This document shows, in pieces, positions 7,746 through 15,771 of a stretch of 64,000 nucleotides of DNA. This stretch comes from Sphaerochaeta pleomorpha str. Grapes. GTDB taxonomy: Bacteria > Spirochaetota > Spirochaetia > Sphaerochaetales > Sphaerochaetaceae. The notes beneath the pieces were generated by a model. It was not told the origin of the DNA and made no database searches. It worked only from the letters and a program-made list of their open reading frames with translations. Numbering within the stretch: position 1 is the stretch's first letter; each line of letters opens with the position of its first letter. The stretch spans positions 3,415,815 to 3,479,814 of the forward strand of contig NC_016633.1 in assembly GCF_000236685.1 (NCBI RefSeq), in the 5' to 3' direction. Made by a program: the position numbers and the translations under genes.

Positions 7746-8603
7746 TCAGTAAGCTTTTTTGTTTCCTGAGACCAAGTTGGCCCCGGCAATTATGGCCGTG
7801 ATGAAAATGAGTAAAAACGAAATTGCGTTGATCACCGGGGTTGAACCGTCGCGTACCTGCATATACATGTTGATAGGCAGGGTAGCCTGGGAACCGACAA
7901 GGAAGATGGTGGTATTGAAATTTTCAAACGACATGAGAAAGGCCATCGCTGCCCCCCCTATTATGGAAGGCCGGAGATATTTGAGCGTAATGAACCATAA
8001 GACACTGAATCGGTTCGCGCCTAGGTTGTAGGCAGCCTCTTCCAGTGTACGGTCGAATTTTTTCAGCCGGGCAATCACTACCAGGGCAACAATAGTGGAT
8101 ATGAATGATGACTGGCCGACTACCACAAGCCAGAAACCAGGTCCCAGTATTTTTGCATACCCCCCGAAGAGACTCTCCAAGGCTGATCCAAGTGTATTTG
8201 CGAACATGAGGATTGAGATACCGAGAATGACCCCAGGGATTACCAATGGGGCAAGCATCAAAAAATAGAGAAGGCCTTTGAATCTGAAGTCCTCTTGTTC
8301 GAACAGAAAGGCTGCACAGGTCCCTAATATAGTGGAGACTACAGTAACAGAGAGAGCAACCCGCACAGACATGCCAAGGCTTCTCAAATTGGACTGGTCA
8401 TGGAAAATGCCGTATTTCTGTGGTCCGTTGCCAAAGAACCAATCGAGGGTAAAGCCTTCCCAGGGAAGGGAAGGGTACATCGAATTGTTGAAGGCAAACA
8501 CCATGGTTACCACCAGAGGGGCAAAGAGAAACAGGAAATATAGGATTATAAAAATGCGGAAACCCCAAGAATAGGCTTTTGAACTGGGAAGTGATCGGAT
8601 CAT
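7746..8603 (-). CDS. potC: Polyamine-type ABC transporter permease, PotC family
   Basis: 285 aa with six membrane spans, starting M-I-R-S-L-P and a first span near residues 16-40. The EAA loop reads L-E-E-A-A-Y-N-L-G-A-N-R-F-S-V-L-W-F-I-T-L. The F-A-F-N-N-S-M-Y-P-S-L-P-W-E-G-F-T segment after span 1 is characteristic of PotC/YdcV proteins. GGAGG precedes the ATG, which overlaps the potB-like stop by 4 nt (ATGA). It closes a potD-A-B-C operon. The real cargo could be a polyamine or a purine-derived amine or ureide; the sequence does not decide. Confidence 0.85.
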   Translation of the reverse strand: MIRSLPSSKAYSWGFRIFIILYFLFLFAPLVVTMVFAFNNSMYPSLPWEGFTLDWFFGNGPQKYGIFHDQSNLRSLGMSVRVALSVTVVSTILGTCAAFLFEQEDFRFKGLLYFLMLAPLVIPGVILGISILMFANTLGSALESLFGGYAKILGPGFWLVVVGQSSFISTIVALVVIARLKKFDRTLEEAAYNLGANRFSVLWFITLKYLRPSIIGGAAMAFLMSFENFNTTIFLVGSQATLPINMYMQVRDGSTPVINAISFLLIFITAIIAGANLVSGNKKAY

Positions 8604-9475
8604 TTTACTACCTCCTTGAGACTTTGCCGTGTCAGTTTGAGGATAACCCAGATGATGAGCGAGGAAAGGGAAAGCAGGAGGAAGCCAAAGGCTGCCCCTT
8701 GGTTCCAGTTGAAATAGATGATTATCTGGTTATAGATCTGCTCGGTAAACCACAGGGAGTTCTTCCCGCCCATGAGGTTCGGGGTGAGATAACTTCCCAG
8801 TACCAGCATAAACACGATGATGCCTCCTGATACTATGCCTGGCATACAGTGGGGAATGATGATGGTACGCCATATGGCGGGTTTCTTGGCACCCAGGTCA
8901 TAGGCAGCCTCAATAAGTGCATCGTCCAAGTCGTCCATGACCCCGATGATCGGGACAACCATGAAGAGCATGCTGGTGTACACCAGTCCCATGACCATGG
9001 TTATGTCGTTATAGAGCATCTCCACCGGTTGCTTGAACAACCCAATGGAGGTGAGCAGTTTATTCAGTACGCCGCTTTCCCTCAATAGAATGATCCAGCC
9101 ATACACCCTGATCAATTCACTCACCCAGAAGGGAACCAGAACAAGGATCATTAAAAAACCTGAGGCTTTGACCTTGGCGATTTTGGTGATATAGAAGGAT
9201 ACCGGCAGGGCAATTACCATCACGATGAACGTGACCAGTATGGAATAAAGGGCGGTACGGACGAAGGTGAGCCAATAGATTGGTTCCTTGAAAAAGGCCA
9301 GGTAGTTGTTCAAGGTGAACCCGCTGGTACCAGAATAGCCTGTCCCCAGAAACGAAAGCCTCAACAGTTCCAGATGGGGCAATACGATCAAAAGAAACAG
9401 CCAGAGGAATACCGGAATGAAAAAAACGAAGAAACCCCAGTTCCTTTGCTTAGTATCTTGTTTATTCTTCATCAT
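8600..9475 (-). CDS. potB: Polyamine-type ABC transporter permease, PotB family
   Basis: About 292 aa with six spans. The EAA loop is L-I-E-A-A-Y-D-L-G-A-K-K-P-A-I-W-R-T-I-I-I-P. The first span W-G-F-F-V-F-F-I-P-V-F-L-W-L-F and the following L-R-L-S-F-L-G-T-G are PotB-like. The start is M-M-K-N-K at 9475 (or 9472), inside the 3' end of the ATPase gene; a longer reading frame from 9586 only overlaps that gene. It is coupled to both neighbours by overlaps. Confidence 0.85.
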   Translation of the reverse strand: MMKNKQDTKQRNWGFFVFFIPVFLWLFLLIVLPHLELLRLSFLGTGYSGTSGFTLNNYLAFFKEPIYWLTFVRTALYSILVTFIVMVIALPVSFYITKIAKVKASGFLMILVLVPFWVSELIRVYGWIILLRESGVLNKLLTSIGLFKQPVEMLYNDITMVMGLVYTSMLFMVVPIIGVMDDLDDALIEAAYDLGAKKPAIWRTIIIPHCMPGIVSGGIIVFMLVLGSYLTPNLMGGKNSLWFTEQIYNQIIIYFNWNQGAAFGFLLLSLSSLIIWVILKLTRQSLKEVVK

Positions 9476-10571
9476 ATAGTTTCCAATTTTCCCTTTTGTA
9501 GCAAATCGAGGTAGCTGCGTCCCAGCCCACCTGAATTTTGTCTTTTGCCTTGATATTGTCGAACTGCCTGTTCTGCGGCAAGGCAACTACCAGTTCGTTG
9601 TCAGTCCCCTGGGGGGTTACCAGCAAGCGGCTGTTTCCCCCGTCAAACAGAATCGCCTTGACCTCTACATCCAAGGTGTTGAACGAAGCTGTCTTCTCCT
9701 TCGGGTTGATAATCATAGCCTCGGGACGGATGAAAAGGTCATAGGCTTCCTTTTCCTGGAGTTCCTGTTTTCCGAGTAAAAGGAACTCCTTGCCATTCTC
9801 GTATCGGGCAAAATATTGCCCATCACCGTCTTTTCTCAAGGAGACAGGGAGTTTGTTGTTGTTGCCAACAAACTGGGCTACAAAAGAAGAAGAGGGGTTG
9901 TGGTACAGTTCCTGCGGAGTTCCGATCTGTTCGAAGTGACCCGCATTCATGACCGCTACCGTATCGCTCATCATCATTGCTTCCGACTGGTCATGGGTGA
10001 TATAGACAAATGTGGTGCCAACCTGTACCTGCAGTTTTTTCAGTTCGACTTTCATATGTTCCCGTAGCTTTGCGTCGAGGGCTCCCAGCGGTTCGTCAAG
10101 CAAGAGGACCGAGGGGTCGAGAACCAGGCATCTGGCTATCGCAATACGTTGGCGCTGGCCGCCTGAAAGCTGGTTGATTTGTTTTTTCCCTGATCCGGGA
10201 AGCCCGACCCGTTCCAGAAGTTCATTGACTTTTTTATCAATTACCGCGGATTTCTCCCCCCGTCTTCTCAGGCCAAAGGCAATGTTCTCGTGTACGTTCA
10301 TCATGGGGAATAGTGCAAGGTTCTGGAATACCAGGTTCACCGGCCGTTTATTCGGGGCTGTGTTTGTCATGTCAACGCCACTGAATGCAATGTTTCCCTC
10401 GGTTTGCCTGTAGAACCCTGCGATCATGCGCAAGAGGGTTGTTTTCCCACAACCCGAAGGGCCGAGTATCGAGAAGAATTTTCCTTCCTCTACATCAAAC
10501 GAGACATGATCGACTGCGGTGAATTCACCGAATTTTTTAGTCAGTCCCTTCACCGACAATGCAATTTCCAT
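9462..10571 (-). CDS. potA: Polyamine-type ABC transporter ATPase, PotA family
   Basis: 369 aa. Walker A G-P-S-G-C-G-K-T-T near residue 38, signature L-S-G-G-Q-R-Q-R-I-A, Walker B V-L-L-L-D-E-P, switch histidine in Y-I-T-H-D-Q-S-E-A, then a C-terminal TOBE region with F-I-R-P-E-A. The start at 10571 follows AGGAGG with 8-nt spacing; upstream in-frame codons lack a site. It energises the permease pair that follows. A terminator-like hairpin separates it from the binding-protein gene, so it is probably made at lower level. Confidence 0.9.
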   Translation of the reverse strand: MEIALSVKGLTKKFGEFTAVDHVSFDVEEGKFFSILGPSGCGKTTLLRMIAGFYRQTEGNIAFSGVDMTNTAPNKRPVNLVFQNLALFPMMNVHENIAFGLRRRGEKSAVIDKKVNELLERVGLPGSGKKQINQLSGGQRQRIAIARCLVLDPSVLLLDEPLGALDAKLREHMKVELKKLQVQVGTTFVYITHDQSEAMMMSDTVAVMNAGHFEQIGTPQELYHNPSSSFVAQFVGNNNKLPVSLRKDGDGQYFARYENGKEFLLLGKQELQEKEAYDLFIRPEAMIINPKEKTASFNTLDVEVKAILFDGGNSRLLVTPQGTDNELVVALPQNRQFDNIKAKDKIQVGWDAATSICYKRENWKLYDEE

Positions 10572-10652
10572 GTAGTAGTCCTCCTGTCCAACGGTTATGG
10601 TTCGCTTGTTTTGCCTCATTGCTTTCAAGCTGGAAAAGAAATATCTGGTTTT

Positions 10653-10685
10653 CCAAAAAAGGAACGGCAGCCTTGTAGACTGCCG
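10653..10685 (-). terminator. Hairpin with T-run between potD- and potA-like genes
   Basis: On the minus strand CGGCAG (10685-10680) and CTGCCG (10670-10665) form a stem followed by TTCCTTTTTTGG. It probably stops most transcripts after the binding-protein gene and gives it an excess over the membrane parts. Confidence 0.75.
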
Positions 10686-10710
10686 CTCAGGTCTACCAAA
10701 GGAAGGCCAT

Positions 10711-11796
10711 TTAACGGGCAGCCTTGACCTTGTCGAGCGTTTTCCCTTCCATCTCCTCAATCCCGGCAGGAACGGTAGGGTACCAGTTCACCTTAGCCAG
10801 AACTTCAGGTGGAAGGCATCTGGTAAAGTTTGCGGCGATTGCCGGATCCAAGAATTTCACAGCATCCTTGCTAGCTGTTCCATAGGTTTCCTTGTTGGTG
10901 AAGAAGGCGGCATTTTCAGGTCTCAACATAAAGTTAATCCATTTATATGCGCCGCTGACATTTTCCGACTTTGCAGGAAGGGCAAAGGTGTCGACCCATC
11001 CAAGGGCTCCGCTTGTCGGTGCGATATAATCGATATTAGGATTCTCGGCATTGAGTTTCCACCCGGCCTGTTCCCAGGCTGAAGCAGCCCAGACTTCCTC
11101 GCTGCGGAGCAGCTGGAGCAGTTGGTCACCGTTGTCCCAGTAGGTCTTTACAACCGGTTTTCCCTTGATCAGGAGTTTTTCCATGTCATCGAGGAAAGCC
11201 TGGTATTTGACAGGGTCGGAATAGAGTGAGAAGGGGTCGTAACCGTTTGAGAATCCCTGGCCTATCAAGGTAGGTCTCTTTAGGCGATAGGAAACACGGC
11301 CTGCATATTTGGGATCAAGCAGGTCTTTGAAGTCTTTGATACCAGGGGCCTTTGCCTTGTTGACTACCAGGCCTTCTGTTCCATAGACATGGGGAACGGC
11401 ATAGGAGCTGCCATTGACCAGGGTGTTTTTCTTTACAGACTGCAAAAGGGAAGGGTCTATCTGATCTGTATCGATCTGTGTGAAATCGATCGGCTGATAA
11501 ATGCCATATTGCTCGACAACCGAGGATATTCTGTCCTGGGAGGGCTGGGCCAAGTCAAACCCACCACCACGGGTAGCCCGTAACTTGGAAATCATCTCTT
11601 CGTTATTGCTGAGAGTGACTTCCACTTTAATACCGGTTTCGGCAGTGAATTTGTCAATCAATTCCTGGGGGGCGTATCCTGCCCAGGTGATGATCCTGAG
11701 AACCTTGTTCTGGGTTGCTTCTTCTTTCGTTCCTTGGGAGAAGAGCATCGGGCAGAGCAGCATAATGATTACGAGAAAGAGAACAGTTTTCTTCAT
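10711..11796 (-). CDS. potD: Polyamine-type ABC transporter substrate-binding protein, PotD family
   Basis: 361 aa; residues 1-20 are a signal peptide ending L-F-S-Q-G-T-K-E. The mature start L-R-I-I-T-W-A-G-Y-A-P-Q-E-L-I-D-K-F and the later P-H-V-Y-G-T-E-G-L and L-G-W-V-D-T-F-A-L-P segments are PotD/PotF-like. AAGGAG 7 nt before 11796 fixes the start. Its gene diverges from ygfK, and the ~680-nt space between them holds promoters for both and one copy of the shared 49-nt element. This suggests, but does not prove, a purine-related cargo. Confidence 0.88.
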   Translation of the reverse strand: MKKTVLFLVIIMLLCPMLFSQGTKEEATQNKVLRIITWAGYAPQELIDKFTAETGIKVEVTLSNNEEMISKLRATRGGGFDLAQPSQDRISSVVEQYGIYQPIDFTQIDTDQIDPSLLQSVKKNTLVNGSSYAVPHVYGTEGLVVNKAKAPGIKDFKDLLDPKYAGRVSYRLKRPTLIGQGFSNGYDPFSLYSDPVKYQAFLDDMEKLLIKGKPVVKTYWDNGDQLLQLLRSEEVWAASAWEQAGWKLNAENPNIDYIAPTSGALGWVDTFALPAKSENVSGAYKWINFMLRPENAAFFTNKETYGTASKDAVKFLDPAIAANFTRCLPPEVLAKVNWYPTVPAGIEEMEGKTLDKVKAAR

Positions 11797-11973
11797 GCTT
11801 GAACTCCTTATTACAAAAAGCGGTAAATCCGCTGAATGTCTCCGGAAAAACAAAAAGACATCACAAACAACGTATTGCCTGATCTGTTTTTTGTTCCATT
11901 CAATGAATATAAAACTTCGGAAAAAAAACCCTAGGAATATATGCATGGAAAATCTAATTCACTATATGGCAAC

Positions 11974-12003
11974 AGTGTAAATCCTCGCCAAGTTATCTGT
12001 CAA
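11974..12003 (-). promoter_or_regulatory. Promoter of the potDABC-like operon
   Basis: Minus strand: TTGACA (12003-11998), 18-nt spacer, TACACT (11979-11974). It leaves a leader of roughly 170 nt before the potD-like ATG. Confidence 0.55.
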
Positions 12004-12156
12004 TGAAATGTTCCCGGTGTTCTGCTTATGTTTGGGTTTTATCCTGTTTCTTTACTGTGCGAGTAGTAATTTTCTCTGGAGGTAGCGCCTTCTTATGGCT
12101 TATTAAAGCGAAAAGCAATATACAGAGTTGTACGTGAAATAGAGATTTTTACGTAA

Positions 12157-12205
12157 TATATTGCGCTAAGTGTCAGTATAGATATATAATTTTATGGTAA
12201 AGTGC
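12157..12205. promoter_or_regulatory. Shared 49-nt element, copy B
   Basis: Second copy of the element at 7482-7530: 22-nt block (12157-12178), 12-nt variable gap, then the 15-mer TTTATGGTAAAGTGC (12191-12205). TTGACA begins 29 nt after it (12235), exactly as TTGACT does after copy A. It lies between the divergent potD-like and ygfK operons. The variable gap here also spells TATAAT 18 nt after TTGCGC, so a promoter within the element is possible for this copy. Confidence 0.6.
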
Positions 12206-12372
12206 TAAAATTTTGATTCTCTGATGAAATTCGCTTGACATTTTGGGCACAACTGACCACAAAGTAGAGACAGGGAGGGCAGGCGTCTGCATTGTTGCTA
12301 GGATCCTTACCTGGATATATTCGCTCTGCTATGATTCCCAAGGGTACTGAATAGTCAAAGAAGTGTAAAAGT

Positions 12373-12392
12373 TGTTGCAAAATGTTGCAAAA
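12373..12392 (+). repeat. Tandem 10-nt repeat ahead of the ygfK promoter
   Basis: TGTTGCAAAA occurs twice, back to back, one helical turn apart, ending 4 nt before the -35 box. That position suits an activator contacting RNA polymerase. Related decamer pairs precede ygeW (27084-27103) and adenine deaminase (52383-52402). Confidence 0.65.
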
Positions 12393-12396
12393 ACAA

Positions 12397-12424
12397 TTGA
12401 CTTCTCTTGAATCTGCATTAGAAT
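12397..12424 (+). promoter_or_regulatory. Promoter of the ygfK operon
   Basis: TTGACT (12397-12402), 16-nt spacer, TAGAAT (12419-12424). The leader to the ygfK ATG is about 45 nt. The decamer pair sits directly upstream. Confidence 0.6.
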
Positions 12425-12476
12425 AGAGAGGCGTCAGGCCTTTGTGCCTATCGACACCTTTTTAGAAGGAGTAAGT

Positions 12477-15400
12477 ATGGCAGACATCATGCGTCCTGTT
12501 CCATTTTCGGAACTACTTAGCCGTATTGTTGGAGAATATCGTAACCACCATTCAATTTTTGGACTTGCCGAGGAGCAGTTCTATACAGACAAAGGCAAAC
12601 ATGACCTGAAGGTATTTGGCCAGCATTGCAGCACCGCATGTGGTCCCGCTGCAGGCCCCCATACCCAGCTTGCCCAGAATATTGTCACCAGTTACCTTGC
12701 CGGTGGCCGGTTCATGGAACTGAAGACCGTACAGGTCATGGATACCCTTGAGATCGACAAACCCTGTATTGATGCCCGCGACGAAGGCTATAATGTGGAA
12801 TGGTCCACAGAATATTCCCTTCCCAAGGCTTGGGACGAATATGCAAAGGCTTGGATCATCCTGCATGTCATTGAAGCTTTGCAGGGCAAAGGCAAATTCG
12901 AGAAGCCTTCCTTTATTTTCAATATGTCCGTCGGATATAACCTTGAAGGAATCAAGACGGCAAAGATGCAACAATTCATCGACTCGATGATTGATGCGAA
13001 CAAGGATCCCCGCTTTGCAGAATATCTGGCTGAACTGGATGCAATGGTCGAAGAAGGCCTGCTCGATGGTTCCCCCTGGGATGGTATGGAAAAGAAGCTC
13101 AAGGGCATTTCTTCCAAAATCAGCGCCAATATCAGCCCCTCGACCACCATCAGCACCATGCATGGCTGTCCTCCCAAGGAAATTGAAGCCATCTGCACCT
13201 ATATGCTCACCGAAAAGAAAATCGACACCTTTGTAAAGCTCAACCCAACGTTGCTCGGCTATGACAAAGTCCGTGAGATCCTGGACAACCTCGGATTCGA
13301 TTATATCGGTCTGACAAGAGAAAACTTCGAGCATGACCTGCAGTACAATGATGCAATTGCCATGCTTCATCGTTTGGTAGACCTGGCAAAGAAAGAAGGG
13401 AAGGGTTTCGGCGTAAAACTGACCAATACCCTTGGTTCTGTCAACGACCAGGGCGTTCTTCCCGGCAAAGAGATGTATATGTCCGGCCGTGTCCTTCTTC
13501 CTATTTCTACCACCGTTGCAAGCTGGCTGAGTAAGGAATTCGGTGGAAAACTCCCTGTTTCCTATAGTGGCGGCGCCAATGCGCTTACCGTCCAGGCTCT
13601 TTTTGAGACCGGCATCCGCCCCATTACCCTTGCTACCGATATGCTCAAGCCGGGCGGGTATTCCCGTCTGAACCAGATGGTATCCATCCTGGAAAAGAGT
13701 AAAGCCTGGGATATGGATTCCATCGATGTTGAGAAAATCGAAAAGCTTTCCAATGACGCCTGCACTGGCAAATTTGCCGTGACCGAGAAGGAATTCCGTG
13801 GTACAGACAGCATTAAGATAGGCCAAGACCTTCCTTTATTCGACTGCTATGTTGCTCCCTGCCAGGTTGCCTGCCCCATCCATCAGGATGTTCCAGAGTA
13901 TGTCCAGCTTGTCGGAGAAGGCCGCTATGCCGATGCCCTTACCCTTATTTATGACAAGAACGCACTTCCTGCAATTACTGCAAACATCTGTGACCACCAG
14001 TGCCAGTTGCATTGTACCCGTATGGATTACGAAGGTGCTGTGCAGATTCGCGAGATGAAAAAACTTGCAGTGGAGAATGGATTCGAGGAGTTTAAGAAAT
14101 CCTGGGAAGGTCCTACTGACAAGAGCGAAATCAAAGCCGCTGTCGTTGGTGCCGGTCCTGCAGGTCTCTCTGCTGCCTATTTCCTTTCCCGCAGTGGCTT
14201 TGACACCACGGTCTTTGAACGGGAGGAGAATGCAGGCGGCGTAGTACGCCATGTCATTCCTGGTTTCCGTATCCCTGTCGAGGCCATAGAGAGTGATATT
14301 GAGTTCATCAAAGCACATGGTGTGGATTTCCGCTTCTCTGCAAAGAGCGAGGATATTACCGTCAAGGCTTTGAAAGAATCAGGCTATTCCTATGTCTTCT
14401 ATGCTGTCGGTAGCGAAAAGGACAATGAAATCCCGCTTAAGGGAGAAACCAAGAATGTATTGCAGTCCCTTTCTTTCCTGGGTGCCTACAGAAAGGATCC
14501 GTCCTCTGTAACCTTGGGCAAAAACGTGGTGGTAGTCGGTGGCGGAAATACCGCTATGGACAGTGCCCGTGCAGCCCTCAGGGTCCCTGGAGTAGAGAAA
14601 GTCTCTGTGGTCTACCGCAGGACCGAGAAGGAAATGCCAGCCGACCTGGAAGAGTACGGCCTTGCCAAGGAAGAAAACGTAGAGTTCTTGTTCCTTGCAA
14701 ACCCTGAATCCTATGAAGGAAACAAGCTGGTTGTCCGCAAAATGGAACTCGGTGAAAAAGATGCTTCCGGCCGTTGTCGCCCGGTAGCTACCCAAGAGAC
14801 TTTCACCATGGTTGCAGACTCTATGATCACCGCCATCGGTGAACATGCCGACTCTGAAAAACTTACCTGGTACGGCGTACCGGTAAACGAGAAGGGTTGG
14901 CCGAAAACTGACAAGGAGACCTTGGAATCGGAAGTCGAGGGCGTCTATGCTATCGGTGATGTGCAAAGTGGTCCTTCGACCGTTGTCCGCTGTATCGCAA
15001 GTGCAAGGACTGCCGTAGAAGCCTGTATCGACAAGGTACTCGGTCCTCTTGAGGACGACGAAGAAGATGACTGTTGTTGTGGCCATGACCATAGCGAAGA
15101 CCATGAATGTTCCTGTGGCCACGACCACAGTGAAGATCATGAGTGTTGCTGCGGTGATGACGAGGACGATGACGATTGTTGCAGCGATGATGACGACGAT
15201 GACGAAATGAGCCCTGAGGAAATGGAAAACCTTGCAGCTGACGAGAATTCCTATTTTGCACTCATCAATGAAAAGAAGAGTCAGATTCTGGTTTCCAAGA
15301 GTGTCAGTGACAAGAAATTTGCAGAGACTGAGGCGAAGCGTTGCCTTGAATGTTCCTATATGTGTAACAAGTGCGTAGAGGTTTGCCCCAACAGGGCCAA

Positions 15401-15761
15401 CGTCGCAATCGATGTACGCAATACCGGGGTATTCGACAACCCGTTCCAGATTCTCCATCTCGATGCTTACTGCAACGAATGTGGGAACTGTGACACCTTC
15501 TGTCCTTGGACCGGTGGCCCGTATAAAAAGAAATTTACGCTCTTCAGCAGAATGGATGACTTTGAGAATTCTACCAACGAGGGTTTCTATTCTGACAATG
15601 GGGAAATCGTTATCAGGTTTGCTGGTAAGATTTACAATTGTTCAATGGACGAGGACGGGATCCTTGTAGGCGACCAAGAGGGAATCACCGATGAAGTCGC
15701 TGCCTTGATCGAGGAAGTGTTTACATCGTACAGCTATCTGCTGGGTGTCGTAGAAGACTAA
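12477..15761 (+). CDS. ygfK: YgfK, multidomain Fe-S flavoprotein of urate/selenium-linked purine metabolism
   Basis: 1094 aa. In order: a dihydroorotate-dehydrogenase-like TIM barrel (about 1-430; S-T-M-H-G-C-P-P-K-E-I-E-A); a glutamate-synthase-small-subunit-type Fe-S region starting C457-x4-C462-x3-C466; FAD motif G-A-G-P-A-G near 558; NAD(P) motif V-G-G-G-N-T-A-M-D near 687; a Cys/His/Asp-rich insert at 859-910; and two C-terminal 4Fe-4S motifs from C956 and about 999. Named a putative selenate reductase subunit, the family is genetically tied to anaerobic urate breakdown in E. coli and gut Firmicutes. It likely moves electrons between NAD(P)H and a purine substrate or the molybdenum hydroxylases. 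AAGGAG precedes the ATG. E. coli YgfK, from memory, is about 60 aa shorter, roughly the insert size. Confidence 0.92.
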   Translation: MADIMRPVPFSELLSRIVGEYRNHHSIFGLAEEQFYTDKGKHDLKVFGQHCSTACGPAAGPHTQLAQNIVTSYLAGGRFMELKTVQVMDTLEIDKPCIDARDEGYNVEWSTEYSLPKAWDEYAKAWIILHVIEALQGKGKFEKPSFIFNMSVGYNLEGIKTAKMQQFIDSMIDANKDPRFAEYLAELDAMVEEGLLDGSPWDGMEKKLKGISSKISANISPSTTISTMHGCPPKEIEAICTYMLTEKKIDTFVKLNPTLLGYDKVREILDNLGFDYIGLTRENFEHDLQYNDAIAMLHRLVDLAKKEGKGFGVKLTNTLGSVNDQGVLPGKEMYMSGRVLLPISTTVASWLSKEFGGKLPVSYSGGANALTVQALFETGIRPITLATDMLKPGGYSRLNQMVSILEKSKAWDMDSIDVEKIEKLSNDACTGKFAVTEKEFRGTDSIKIGQDLPLFDCYVAPCQVACPIHQDVPEYVQLVGEGRYADALTLIYDKNALPAITANICDHQCQLHCTRMDYEGAVQIREMKKLAVENGFEEFKKSWEGPTDKSEIKAAVVGAGPAGLSAAYFLSRSGFDTTVFEREENAGGVVRHVIPGFRIPVEAIESDIEFIKAHGVDFRFSAKSEDITVKALKESGYSYVFYAVGSEKDNEIPLKGETKNVLQSLSFLGAYRKDPSSVTLGKNVVVVGGGNTAMDSARAALRVPGVEKVSVVYRRTEKEMPADLEEYGLAKEENVEFLFLANPESYEGNKLVVRKMELGEKDASGRCRPVATQETFTMVADSMITAIGEHADSEKLTWYGVPVNEKGWPKTDKETLESEVEGVYAIGDVQSGPSTVVRCIASARTAVEACIDKVLGPLEDDEEDDCCCGHDHSEDHECSCGHDHSEDHECCCGDDEDDDDCCSDDDDDDEMSPEEMENLAADENSYFALINEKKSQILVSKSVSDKKFAETEAKRCLECSYMCNKCVEVCPNRANVAIDVRNTGVFDNPFQILHLDAYCNECGNCDTFCPWTGGPYKKKFTLFSRMDDFENSTNEGFYSDNGEIVIRFAGKIYNCSMDEDGILVGDQEGITDEVAALIEEVFTSYSYLLGVVED

Positions 15762-15771
15762 GGAGCGTGCC

